The notes beneath the pieces are model-generated. The model was not told the origin of the DNA, made no database searches, and saw nothing but the letters and a program-made list of their open reading frames with translations. Source: Terfezia claveryi (taxonomy: Eukaryota > Ascomycota > Pezizomycetes > Pezizales > Pezizaceae). Taken from it: a stretch of DNA of 64,000 nucleotides. The first letter of the stretch is position 1. Every line of letters begins with the position of its first letter. Positions 37,868-50,196 of this stretch are shown piece by piece. A program made the position numbers and the translations under genes. The DNA lies in NCBI GenBank assembly GCA_015179025.1, contig WHUX01000062.1:184001-248000 (forward strand), written 5' to 3'.

Positions 37868-40029
37868 CTATATCCTCTTCCTCCCTTTGAAGTGCTTCTT
37901 CCCACTCAACAACCTGCACGCCTCTTCCTTACTCAACCCATTTTCCACTGCAAACAGATCCCTCGCCTTCCTCCCACTCAGTCCCTTCCCATTCGTGACC
38001 TGGGGCCTCGCAAACGGCGTCCTCAAATGCCCACCACTCCCCTCCCTGTGTGCAAAAAACCTCCTATCAAGATCCACACTCTTGAACCCCACCTCTACCA
38101 GTGCCATATCAATTGACATATCATCATCCATCCCTACCTCCGGCACCTCCTGTGTATATGTTCCCATCTGGCGTTTCACCGGTAAATGTGCTTCATCATA
38201 CAACTCAAAATTGAACTCATGGACATCCAATTCTGGTTCTCTAGGTGGCGGAGCACAAAAGAGTAGTTTCCCATTGACGTAGTCCTTAAGAATATATCTC
38301 GCCGCACGGGATTCATCCGGCTCGCCCACACCCGTCTTTGTAAACCCCCTCGCGCGACCATATGCATTCAGCAGCTCCTCACCTGTAGGGATCCCCGTCC
38401 CACCTTCTTCCAATGGCCGAATCGGAATCTTAATCCCATATACCGCCTCTATAAACTTATGTGGAATTCTCTGCGCCACGAGCGCCGCCGGGCCAGTAAA
38501 CTCCCTCAGCTGATCAATCGGCAGGATACCATTACACACAAGCTCTGCCTTTGTCGTTGCGAAATTAGGGAAAACTAGGCCTGGGCAATCACAGAGGAGG
38601 ACCGAGGGGGAGAGATGGATGGTTTGAAAGTGTTTCGTTTTCCCGGGAGTCGAAGAAACGGAGACTTTTTTAGCTTTGATGAGCGCGTTGATGGTGGAGG
38701 ATTTGCCGACGTTTGGGTAACCAACGAGGCCGATGGTGGTGCGGGTGGGGTTATTGGTGGTTGTGGGGGGGGAATGGTTGAGGAAGAGGGCTTCCAGGTC
38801 GTCGACGGGGAGGATGCGGGTGCGGGGGTCTTGGGCCGTGGTGGTGGTGGTGGTGTCTGTGTGGTATGAGGAGGATGTTGATCCGTTTTGGGCGGGTGGG
38901 AGGGTGGTTAAGGGGACGCCGGATTCAGAGTCGCTGTCGCTGACGATTTCTCCCGCAACGTCGTCGGGGTTGAGCGTCATGTTTTGTACTGAGGCGGTGG
39001 GTCCTGATCCGGAGGCCTCGGGTTTCTCCGTATCCTCCCCCTCTTCATTCTCCTCACTTTCTTCATCTTCATAGTCATCCTCCATCTCCTGCTCCTGTGA
39101 GGCCAATGCCGCAGAGAAGAATGTGTATTCAATTCCATGCTCATCAAAGTAATCAGCCCACGCCTTCCTCTGCTTCTCAGTCATCATATCGGCCTTGTTA
39201 ATCAACAGCAAGTTCCTCTTTCTAGGATCTACCTCATTCACATATGCCTCTAAATCCACACATCTAAACAGCAATGGATTCCTGGCATCGACAATCTGCA
39301 CAATCAAGTCCGATCGTTCGATGACTCTCCACAACTGCCTCCACATCTCCAGGTTTCGCTCAAAGGGTGTCATGAGCAGGTCTTTGTTTTCTTGGAGTTC
39401 AGCTAGCCCTCGGCGCCAGTGGAGGAAGGATTCTCTCTCAAGCCGGTCGAGCTGCTCGGGTGTAGTGGAGGAATCCCATTTCGGCCGGCGGGGGACGGTG
39501 AGGTCTTTGGCGTGGGCGGAGTGTTTTGAGAAGGATTGCTTCTGCTGTTCGGCGGTGAGGAGATAGGGGTTGGTTTGGGACGTGTGGATGACCTTGACGT
39601 TGAGCTTCTCTTGGAGGGGGGAGGTAGATGTCAGCTCAGCCGTTCCTCACTCCTCACTCCTCATTCCTCACTCCTTACTCCCCACTCCTCATCCTCACTC
39701 CAAGCAGCAATCAACCGAGCCAGCATGGGGAGGGTGGTGACTAACCTGCTGTAAAGTCTGTGTCTGCAAGTTCTGCTGTAGCCAAAAACTCGTCCAAGGC
39801 AGCTTGCTCCGTAATCGACCCGAATTCCTTCTGGAAGTCTGTAGTGTACTATTCCCAGCAAAATCAGTCTCCAGAGAGCCAAAAAGAGGGCGTAGGATAC
39901 ACCTACATGCGACTGTGTCCCCTTTACTCGATTCTTGCCCCCTTTCTGTGCTGCGCCAGCTCCCATGTTCCGTCCCTTCATCAACGCCCTCCCGAGCCCT
40001 ACCTGGTTTTTACTCTCTGGCATGCCCAT
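37868..40029 (-). CDS. LSG1: Large-subunit GTPase Lsg1
   Basis: Cytoplasmic circularly permuted GTPase that releases the export adaptor Nmd3 from pre-60S subunits in the last steps of ribosome maturation. Three exons: 40029-39907, 39848-39746, 39609-37868, giving 655 residues in frame. The N-terminus VGLGRALMKGRN is the conserved family opening. The GTPase motifs come in permuted order: G4 NKAD (about 212), then a long acidic insert, then G1 GYPNVGKSS (about 367-376) and G3 DCPG (about 415), as expected for the YlqF/Lsg1 class. A basic C-terminal tail (GKKHFKGRKRI) fits rRNA contact. The second intron (39745-39610) is filled with TCCTCAC-type tandem repeats. It shares a short divergent promoter with LTV1. 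An upstream in-frame start cannot be ruled out, but the given ATG fits family length. Confidence 0.95.
39645..39705. repeat. CTCACTC/TCCTCAC minisatellite inside LSG1 intron 2
   Basis: About eight imperfect 7-9 nt units of the form CCTCACTC/ACTCCTC run through the middle of the 136-nt second intron of LSG1. In the sense direction of the gene this is purine-rich (GAGTGAGGA). Confidence 0.8.
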
Positions 40030-40355
40030 GGCGAGGTAATTGATATTGCGGGGTCTTCAAATACCGATATCTGTTCCTGTACGTTTGTGCTTTTGCAGTG
40101 AGGCCCTGCTCTCTTGTTGTTACTTAACGTTCGGCTTTGAGGTGATGTGATGCGGTGCAAGTTATTGGGCAGCGGGGTTCTTTTTACGCAAACTGCAACC
40201 TAAATTTTCCCCCACATTTCCCCAACGCACATGCAATAAAACCCTCAACAGCATCACTCACTCATAATCGACGAATCGTCCTCAGCGCACGCAATCAATT
40301 CTGACCTGAAGATACATAATCACAGCTCCCTTACAAATCTAAAACTACCGGCACC
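40030..40355. promoter_or_regulatory. Divergent promoter shared by LSG1 and LTV1
   Basis: Only 326 bp separate the start codons of two head-to-head ribosome-assembly genes, so the two promoters must overlap. A weak AAATTTTC core near 40204 resembles part of the ribosomal-RNA-processing element of yeast, but no full RRPE or PAC (GATGAG) site is present. Co-regulation is inferred from position and function. Confidence 0.6.
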
Positions 40356-41917
40356 ATGGGGAAAAAGTGGATGTATGTTCTCTGTATTCGAATACCTACT
40401 TTGGCTCCCCCGCACCCTCCATCCCTACGCTCCTAGCTACCCGTCGTTTACTATCCATTGACATTCTCATCCAGTACATTTAAAAGCTAACTTCCCTCTC
40501 CTCCCTCCCAGCGACAAAAAGAACGCAAGAACTTTCACCCTCGTCCACCGCCCGCAGAACGACCCCCTCATCCACGATGACAGCGCCTCCAGCATGGTCT
40601 TCAAGTCCATCGGGCCCGGCAATGAAAACCCCCCACCCTCCTCCTCTTCCTACCCTCCATCCTCCTCCACCGCCTCCCCTTCCAAAATCAAATCCACCCA
40701 CGACCTAGCCACCGAGCTCGGCACTGAAATCACCTCCAAAATTCGCTCTAACGAAGGTCAAGCAGCGCAATTCGGTATCCTCTATGACGATACCCTATAC
40801 GATTACATGCAGCACCTGAGAGACCTTGGCGTCAGCACCGAGGCCATCTTCGTCGAGGCTTCGCAAGCCACCTCGAAACAGCGAGGTAATAATAAACAAA
40901 TGAAACTTGAGGACGTTCTAAGAGAAGCCCCAGGCCCGGAAAATTTCCTCCCTAAGGATTTATTACCAAATGAGAAACTTACGAAACGGAGTTACCAAGA
41001 CCAGCAGAATATCCCTGATGAGCTTGCGGGATTTCAACCGGATATGGACCCCCGACTGAGAGAAGTTCTTGAGGCACTGGAAGATGAGGAGTATGTTGAT
41101 GATGACGAGGATATCTTTGGTGAGATCCTTACTGGGGACCGGGAGGAAGTAGATCTAGACGAGTTTATTGAGCAATCGGGGAAATTGGACATCTATGGTA
41201 ACCATAAATACATTCAGGAGGAAGACGAAGACGAGGGATGGGCCACCGACGGCACAGAAAAACCATCAAAACACCGACAATCCCCCTCCCCGGCCGCTCC
41301 ACCCCCAACCGACGACTGGCTATCTGAATTTTCCAAATTTAAACGCTCCCAAAAATCCAATCCTAACACCCCCGCCCCCGACTCCGAAATCGCCAGCTCA
41401 ATCGGCGACCTCTCCTCCCTCGGCGGCCTCTCCACTGTTTACTCCCTAGGTGGCTCAAAATCCCGCCGTCGCCGAAAAAATGCAGCTGCGGAGTCAGTCT
41501 ACTCGATGAGCTCCTCCGTCTTAAGCCGCACTGAGGGCCAAACTCTCCTTGACGAAAGATTCGATAAGGCAACCACTCCCACTCCTCCCCCATTACCCTG
41601 AACTCCCCTCACTAACCCTTACCCCATAGATCGAAGCCCTCTACGAGGACTCAGATGAAAACTCTGACAACGGCGAGGACCCCGACGACGCTATCCCTAA
41701 TACTTCAAAGGGCTCCTCACGACCACCGCCACCAGAGGAGTTTAAAGAGTCCCGCCAGGACTTTAATGCAATCATGGATGACTTTTTGGAGAACTATAGC
41801 GTTGGCGGAAAGTATGGACAGAGGGTGAAGCGGGGGAAGCAGCAGACGGGGTTGGAGCAGTTGGATGAGATTAGGAGAGGGCTGGGGCAGGCGAGGATAA
41901 GTAGAAGGACGGCATAG
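40356..41917 (+). CDS. LTV1: Low-temperature-viability protein Ltv1, 40S assembly factor
   Basis: Ltv1 associates with pre-40S particles in the nucleus and cytoplasm and helps Rps3/uS3 placement and small-subunit export. Three exons: 40356-40372 (17 nt), 40512-41568, 41630-41917, giving 453 residues. The start MGKKWIDKKNARTFTLVHRP is the family signature. The middle is acidic (EALEDEEYVDDDEDIFGEIL), and the conserved C-terminal blocks SRTEGQTLLDERFDKIEALY and IMDDFLENYSVGG are rejoined by intron 2. That intron (41569-41629, 61 nt) begins with GC rather than GT: AAG then GCAACC, with an ACTAAC branch site and CCCATAG acceptor. No GT donor nearby preserves the conserved block, so a GC-AG intron is the best reading. 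Divergent neighbour LSG1 acts on the other subunit. Confidence 0.93.
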
Positions 41918-42806
41918 CTTTTTTTTAATTTTTTTAATCATTGTGGGGAATTTGTATGCGGAGTCTTTTGGTTGGGATAAAAATTTGAACTTGGTTTTTG
42001 TGGATTACGGGGTTAGTTTTATTCATCACTATACCGATATGGGGTTTCGAGTAGAAAGATACTTACTCATTAAAATTTGAGAATTTACTGTCTTCAAGCT
42101 GTTATACCTTCCTTGCCCATACGGCAGAAAATAAGTTTGAATAAAATCACCAAAGCCCACCACTACCACCACATCATCACATCTAACCCCATCCCGAGAT
42201 TGAGCTCATCTTACAAGCCGTCAACCCAACAAAGAATTCCTGCAATCTACCAAAGTACGCCCCAATAATCAGACTACGTACGTTCCGATATCAATTTCCT
42301 ACTGACTGCCTACTAAGTACATAATCTACTACCACCACAACTTCTCGCCTCCTCCCATAAAATAAGAACAAAGGCCATTACACCCCACTCCTCTTTCTCA
42401 TTCTCCCCTCCAAAACAAATAGTATATACACGCTATATCCTCTCTTACTCTTGATTCAACAAAAATGGGAAAGAATAAATGATGCACAAAACCGAGCAAG
42501 CATGCACAACAAAAGAGGCCAAATTCGGTTATCATAAGAGACATGGACATAGATGGACATGAACCGATCAAGGGCCCAAACAGAAGCAGCGCAGCAAGAA
42601 GAAAACGTCTACGAAAATTAACAGGAAAACAACAATGCAACAATACTGAACAAGCCAAATAAAAAAAAATAAAAAATAAAATTTATCCACAGTTTCAAAG
42701 AAGAAAAAAGAATATTAAAACCCGCCTGAAGCGATTGGTATGTTATATTACAAGCAACACGAAGAAGAACAGTCACTTTTATGAACGGGGGGCCAGATAC
42801 TCAAAA
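41918..42806. other. Convergent intergenic region LTV1-INO80
   Basis: Sits between the 3' ends of two convergent genes; probably contains both 3' UTRs. AT-rich, with an A-run at 42660-42682. No coding content is supported. Confidence 0.65.
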
Positions 42807-45800
42807 TCACGCCTCACCCATATCTCCCACCATTTGCAACTTCTCCTTCGTCGTCTTCTTCTTATTACTCCTCCCCTTCCCAGCCCCTTTAGGCCCAGGC
42901 TTTTTCTTTCCATCCGCCGGAGCCACGGCTCCGTTTGCTGGAGTAGCAGTCTCGCTTTCAAACTTGCCCTCTCCTATATAATATAGTATTAGTAAATCGC
43001 TTAACAGCTCGGTAATTGGCCAGTACCTTCGTGATACATATTCTCCAAGAGATTAGCCGCATCTGCGTTACCAGCCTCCTTAGCAACAGCCGCTGCCGCG
43101 GCGGAAGCTTTCTTTGTCTGCTTCTTCGCTCCCCGAGCAGCTTTTGCTTCCTCCTTCGCCTTTTCTGCAGCGGTAAGCTGAGCCATTTGCTCATCATCGA
43201 ACTACACAGCCAAAATTAGCCAAAATTAGCCACTCCATTGCCAGTTCACATCAAGAGAATTGAAAAATAACTCACCAACCAAGCAGCCACATCCCTATTT
43301 CCGCCACCTTTACTAAAGTTGACGGGTTTCTCATGTAGATCTGTCCCAGTACCTGACATCACCACCTTTTGCACATCCTGCTTCTGCAACGCCCTTTGCC
43401 TGATTCTCTCCTCAATGGTTCCCCTCGTCAGCAGCCTATAAACCCGGACCTGCTTCGTCTGCCCCAAACGATGCGCACGATCTTCGGCTTGTTGATCAAC
43501 CGTAGGATTCCAGTCTGAGTCGTAAAAGATGACACAGTCCGCGGCAGTAAGATTAAGACCCAACCCACCAGCGCGCGTGCTCAGGAGGAAAAGGAAGATC
43601 TCAGGCCGAGTTTGGAAGTCGTTGACCATGTCTCGACGGTCTTCTACCTTTGAGGAACCGTCGAGACGGAGGTATTTATAATTGCGGTAGGAGAGGTACT
43701 CCTCTGCGAGATCCATCATTCGGGTCATCTGGAAATACAGCAGCACGCGATGACCACCAGCCTTGAGTTCGACAAGCAACTTATCGAGCGCAGCTAGTTT
43801 CCCAGAGTCACTGACGAATCGCCGCATTAGAGGAACTTGGATCGCGGCGTAACTTGACGCTTTCAAAAACGGTTCAGGTAAAGCCTTGGCCAGCGTCTTT
43901 GAAGGAAGCTCCAACTTAACCTCGATAATCGCTTCCTCTTCTCCTTTAGTAGGCCCGAATAGAACTTTTCGAACTTTAGGGCTAAATAACAGGTAGTTCT
44001 GTTCATTGATAACCCCTGGATCGGAACAGTCAAACTCAATGGGAGGTGCAAACACAGCAGGATATGCTAGAGGTTCCATAGCTTGGAGGTATTCATCTTT
44101 GAGAATGCGTGTGGATACGCTGATCAGCTCAGCCAAGTGCTTCTCCTCAGATATATCGCTGAACGACTGCTTATCGAGCAATTTCGACACCAGAAGCATA
44201 GTGTGCGGTGGAACAAAGTTCTCATCGTCGTAAAACGCAGAGAACCGTCCTAACTCCCGTGATTCCGTAGCCACCGCAACAGCCCTGTCAATTATGCCTG
44301 AGTGGAACGTCTTTACAGCTTCCCGAGGCGATGTGTCCGCGAACCGTAACCACGAGAAGGCCGAATCCTTATCCGAATACATGGACTTGTGGATGTAATC
44401 CTCCGTCCAAATACTCATTAAATTATCCAAATGCCTCCTCCTGAACCCCGCCTGCGTCTTATAGCCAGGAACGTCCAACCTCTCCTGCCTCCCAACAAGC
44501 CTTGGTACCTTATACTGGATGAAGTTTCGGCTCGTGTAGTAAAGGTTGACATTCTGTCCTTCTCTCATAAAGCTCACCGTATCCGCAAAAGTAGCAAACG
44601 ACAACGGTGACCTAGTCTCAGCTCTTTCGAATAAATCGGGATGATTACAAACCTTCCTGAACTGCATAACCAAGTTCATCAAAGTCTGCGTCCCCTCATC
44701 GCCCCCGCTAGAAGCCTTCTCAATGACATCCAGGAAGCTGATCTTGTCCCGCAAGCTCTTGTACAGCGCTCGCTGGCGGTAGGTAAGGTTACAATAGATG
44801 TCCAACTCTATCTTGTCTCCCAACTCTTTCTGTACATGTTTCTTGATACGCCGGAGCATAAAAGGTTTCAAGATCATGTGCAGACGACGTAGCTGCGCCT
44901 CGTTGAGTTGAGTATTGCTTTGAGCATGGCTTTCAATGTCCTTAGAGAACCATTCGCTAAACTCATCGTGAGAGTCGAAAAGACTAGGCATAATAAAATG
45001 GAGCAACGCCCAAAGTTCCTGCATAGAATTTTGAATTGGCGTACCAGTAAGAAGCAACCTGTTCCTGCAGTGGAAAGCCAATAGTGCCTTCCATCTCGAA
45101 CTTGTCGAACTCTTGATTGCCTGTGCCTCATCTAAAATCATGTATTGCCACTTCATCTTTTGGAAGTACTGAGCATCACCGACCACGAGTTGATATGAGG
45201 TAATTAGGACATGGAAAGGGGCGTCCCTTCCGTAGGTTACATGCCTACGGTCCCAAAATTTCCTCAAAACCTTCCTGTCCTTCGCGCTACCCCAGTATGG
45301 CAGAGCCTTAAGCTGTGGCACAAATCGTGTAATTTCCTGTTGCCAGTTGTGTAATGTTGAAGCAGGTGCAATGACCAAGAAAGGACCCCAAATATTGTGT
45401 ACTTCTGCAAGATAAGCCATCACTGATATCGACTGGACCGTTTTCCCAAGACCCATCTCGTCTGCCAAAATACCGTTGATACCTTGCTCATATAAATTAC
45501 ACAGCCAATTGAGACCCTTTAATTGATAATCCTTGAGCTGCACTGTAAGCATTTTCGGTTGCTGAATCTCAATATCACCCAAACTGGTGGGATTCTGGAA
45601 ATTCATTTCACCCTCATCCAAATTGAGATTTGACAATTCCGTCGTCTGTGCCCCATTATTGAAAGCCCTAGCACGATCCTGAGCTTCCTGGATAGCATTC
45701 TGTGCATTGTTCATTGCCGCCTCCTTGAGTGCCGTTTCGTCCTCATTGTCGAAGTCCAAATCCTCGAATCTCGTGGTCGTAAGTCCTGCTGGGCACATAT

Positions 45801-48015
45801 CACCTAAAGATCCGTACTTCGATTGTTGAGCTGAGGCACTCTCAGCAGCTGGCCCAGAAACATCATCAGTGGACCTCTCAATCTCATCCGTTTTGATCTT
45901 CCGGCCAATGAAATGCGAGTACAACTCGGTTTGCGAGATCAGGAACTCCAACTTCCTTGCTTGCCGCTTAGTTTCACGCATTTCCTCCTCCTTTTTAGCC
46001 CGGTCCAGAGCCTCCTTCTCTGCACGGCGGCGCAAATCCCTCTCTTCCCTCTCGTTCCGCTTCCAAAAGGACATCATCTCCCTCATACATCTCTTCGCCC
46101 TAGCCTGGGTATCCTTGACATTCTTGTTGGTGCGTTGCTGCCACCTTCGAGCCTCTTTAGACGCCAACTGCGCCGTTTTCCGAAGGTTAGATTGCTTCGT
46201 TGACAATGATGCCTGTTGTATTCTGTACACCTTGGTGATCTCCTTCTTTGCAATATCCTTCCAAATCTGGTCGTACATTTGGTTATATCCCTTTGAGGTA
46301 TGTGGTGCGGGCTCGTCTATGACCTTAAACTCTTCATCCTCCTTCATCGCCTTCGCATCCGTCATCTCCACATCCTTTAGCTCTCTCTCCTTTGCCTGTT
46401 CCCTTGCCTCCTTCCCTTCCTTCGACTGTCGAGCCTTCTTCTGATTGATAGTCTTCCGCTTCTTACTCTTGGGCCCTTCCTCTTCGATTACGACAAGGCT
46501 GTGGTCCGAGTCGATGCCTTCAATATCCATCCTCAACGCTCGTTCTGTCGCAAGTTTCTTTGCTGCTTCGACCCTCTCGGCTCTTTCTACTTTTTCTTTC
46601 TCAGCAAGCTCAGCAACCAACTTGGCCTGTGCCTCAGCCTTAGCCTTCTGCTCAATTGCAGCCTTCTCCCGTCGGCGTTTTCGTTGCATATCCTTCTTAC
46701 GCTCCTTCTCATCTTCTTCCTCTTTCTTCATCACCTCCACCATGGCCTCAGCATAAAGCGCGGTTTTTGCACGCTCCCTTGCTGCCTTTCCAAGAGCATC
46801 GAGCTGTTCGTGTAATTTTGTTTGTAGAAGTACCCGTCGTCGCTGTAGTTGAAGTCAGTATCAAACATCCCCACGCTTCGTGTAGCAGTGACCCTTACCT
46901 TTCGCTTCTCAGTTTCACTGGTGGCAATTTCTGCCGTTCGCTTACGTCGTTTCGCCACATAGGCCTGCTTTTCCAACTGGTACACATCATCATCCACATC
47001 CGTGTCAGATTTATCTGCATCTTCCGTGACTTTCATAGAGTCGTGATATTTGAAATCCTTGAATGACGAATTAGACTTCTTGCCAAAACTGCTCCCAGCT
47101 CCACCACTAAACGTCGTATCTATGCTTCCTCTAAGGTCTACGTCGTTTGTCCGGGTAGGTGGTTGGGTCTGAATAGAAGGTCGCCGTAAACTAGCTTTTG
47201 TAGAATTGTTCTCTGCATGTAATAGCTCGGAATGTTGGTGTTGCTCAATAGACGATCGCTTCGTCGTAAGCATCTTTACCTTGGAGGCTTTTGGTTCAAT
47301 GATGGCAGGCTCATCGGACGAAGTAAGGAGCGATGAAATGGACATCGCAGCCTCGCGGCGAGGAGTAGGTGCAGTACTCTTCTATAAGCGAATAATTAGC
47401 ACAAAGCCAATTCAAGTAGGTGATTCAATTAATTGAGTACGTACGTAGGGTGAGCTCGGCGATACCGGCTCGTGATAAGACGGTTTTGAATCCATAACTG
47501 CTCTTGATTCCAGACGCCCCGGAATGCCGGCGGACGAAACGGGTGAGTGGATAGAAAAGCTAGGTCTCGATCCGGTGTGCTCGACACTTCTATTCGGTAA
47601 TGAACTCTCGCGGTAACCGTATGGTTGCTGCCACCCAAACTATCGTCAGCACCTAAAAAGCTCCCAATAAGGATAATAAATCCGGCCACCTTACCACAAG
47701 AGAATGCTGTGATTGTGAAGACTGCCGTGGATATCCTGAATAACCGCCCCAATTCGAGTTTGATTCTGAGCGCTCCGCCTGAGTGGGATCGTAAAATGTC
47801 CCAGTGGAATTAGTACTTGGGGGAGGCAATCGTGTTGAGGAGCCAGAGGGGTGATTGTTGGCGTTATATGCTACTGGAGAGTGGGCGTGTACTGGAGTAG
47901 TTTGATCGTATTGGTTTGAGCGTGGGTGCTGGCCATCTGATGAATAGGAGGACCGGTAATGTAATGTTGTCGGGGAGCGTCTAGCATCGTACGGGGAACG
48001 TTGGTTTCCCGACAT
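42807..48015 (-). CDS. INO80: INO80 chromatin-remodelling ATPase
   Basis: Catalytic subunit of the INO80 complex, which slides and spaces nucleosomes and handles H2A.Z in transcription, replication and repair. Six exons: 48015-47695, 47639-47445, 47381-46899, 46842-43276, 43201-43027, 42973-42807, giving 1635 residues in frame. The N-terminus is a Ser/Tyr/Pro-rich disordered region. A Lys/Glu-rich coiled coil and a DBINO domain (about 490-640) follow. The split Snf2 ATPase has [11 protein letters not shown] (about 793), LDEAQAIK (about 902), [13 protein letters not shown] in the long INO80-type insertion, [14 protein letters not shown] and [15 protein letters not shown] (about 1420), and [12 protein letters not shown]. 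The last exons encode an Ala-rich stretch and a Lys-rich tail ([13 protein letters not shown]). Exon 2's acceptor could be a few codons later (a second AG). The 5' flank has a run of 13 G/C pairs. Confidence 0.95.
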
Positions 48016-50196
48016 TGCTGGCTTGCAGATTGGGGGGGGGGGGGTGGCAAAGGTCTCGTCTCGGACGAAGCTCTGTCCGCTGCTTATTGTCTCCTGCTTC
48101 CTATATATTCTTCTGCCGTTCCGACAGAGACAGCCGGCCAACGCAGACAGACAGGCACCAATTTGTTTGCTTTGAATTAAAGGATGGCAGGATGACGGAG
48201 GAGGGGGGGGGTTGGGCACGCAAGCGTGCACGCAGTGAATCTAAGGCTTGGTTGATGCCTAGCAGAAGGACCTCTTCATTCAGGACAAGGTGAGCGAGCT
48301 GGGTGTGTAGAGTGAGCGAGTAGCCGACCAGCTAGACTGGGATGGCAATTTTCGACTCTCGACGAGAAGCAGAGCAACGCACACGAGCGAAAGTTTTGCC
48401 GGCGACGGATTTTTTGGAGTGGCCAGCCCTGATGCCAGAAAAGCTGGTGATTGGACGTAGAACGAGGATAGTCTATAGTCACAGGGCTTTACTTTCTAGT
48501 AGCAGGATGACGGCCCTGAAGCTTTTGTGCGTGGTCGAAGGCGAGCCACGGGGTGAAGAAACGGGACGGGCACAGCGTGGTGAGTGCTACACTCTGTGTA
48601 TCTCGGAGATGCAGACTGGATTTGTGGGGGGGAAGGGAGGGGGGAATTGGGAGGTGGTGAAGTGAAGTGAAGATGATTTGATTGTCAGAGTTGGTCTAGC
48701 AGCAGCGAGGACATGAAACCTGACGGGCTGGAAAGGGCTGGAAATTGCAATAAATGAAGACGAGTGGCCGCGAGTGGAGAGGAAGGCTGCTCCATTTTCC
48801 GCCTCCAAGGTTTTTCGGGGTTGTTGTGTGTCCCCCCAAAGGAAATGGTCACCGTACTACGGGTGCTGCTGCTAAAGGAACGTCTTTTTTCGCGGACGTT
48901 TGGGTTTGGGAGTTGACGCAGCGAAGGGTGTTGCCGGGGGCCTGGGACGCTGGCAGGGAGGCCCGCACACGCAGCGAGACACAGGCACATTGCAATTGCT
49001 ACCGGCCGCTCTACGTACCCACACGCAGCAAACAACGTTCGCAGCTCGATGTTCACGCTCGCCCTCGTCTGGTCTTTCTACTTCCCCGTCGCCCTTTTCA
49101 GTACCGGTACCGCCTGTGTTGGATGGAGATGGCAAACGCGGCGTGGCCAGCGCGTTGGGTCACAAGCGCAAATACAGGAACTGCCGGTGAATTCTGCTAA
49201 CATGATGTATCGAGGTAGTGAAGCCCACATCACTTGTATAGTAGTACCTACTTATCCGAGACGCTACCCATTTCTTCATGAAGATGTACTTTCGATGCTT
49301 TTCGCTACAGTCTGGCCTCAGCAATACCCACTGGCCTTGGGAATTCCAACTGAAAGCATTCTCAACCCGCTCAATGCCTGGAGTAAAACTTATGCTCTTC
49401 ATCGGGCTCTCTTTGTTCATCGTGGGGACATCCCTTGCCTCCGGTGCGCCAGCCAGATTCATCAACACCAATTACCAAAGCGATCTCGAGTCTTAAAGCT
49501 CACCCAATTAATCATGTTTATTGTCCAATCACCTCCATTTTGTTGCAGTAGCAGCAAATGAGAGGATTTCAAGGCCACAGAAGAAACCATCGTCAATCAT
49601 CTTTCTGGCTATGCGTGGCGCTTCCACAAAAATCACATTCTTTAGCATCTCGCTGGCAGTCAGCTGGTCTGGGAAAGGTGCCGACTAAGGTAATATCTCC
49701 CCATCTTGGCATAACATTCGTGCGCCACATTCGGATGGTTATCAAAGTAAATAATGGGTTGGGAGTTGTTAGGTACCACTACATACCCAGACTAACCCCT
49801 ATGTCAGGGAAAATCTATCGCAAAAGAAAAGCCTTACCACCACAACCGGCATGAGCCAAGGTAAATAACGGCTAACTAACCTCCGCGCTTCACGTCTCTC
49901 GACGGAAAACTAAATACAACAAGAAATCTCCAGATTCCAGAAGCGTGGATCCTTCATCTAATAGCTTCCGCAGAGCCTCTCTGCAAGCGTGCCCAGGTGT
50001 CATTATTTGATGCAGGGCTGACATCATGGTAACTCTTGCCCAGAGGAAGCTGATTAAGCAAAAATTTATTTTAGAATTTACTCATGCGTTTATGTAATAC
50101 TCTTCGAACTTATAATTAATATCAACCATTATCAACCGTACTCTGTTCGTGCCCCTAGGTCATGACTCCATATAAGGAAAATCTCGTAAGGTTTAA
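48016..50196. other. INO80 upstream region and gene-free DNA
   Basis: The first part is the INO80 promoter/5' UTR, with G homopolymers on the plus strand at 48032-48044 and about 48203-48211. Several open frames between 48.3 and 49.6 kb overlap on both strands and match no family. Nothing else is supported up to the end of the PIP-kinase-like locus. Confidence 0.5.

Noticed and set aside
45869..46444. 191-codon plus-strand hydrophobic frame across INO80
   Set aside because: Mirror of the Lys/Glu-rich coiled coil on the other strand, which gives Phe/Leu/Ser-rich nonsense.
48754..49561. Several plus-strand open frames between INO80 and the PIP-kinase-like locus
   Set aside because: Mutually overlapping, no domain, no consistent splice structure.
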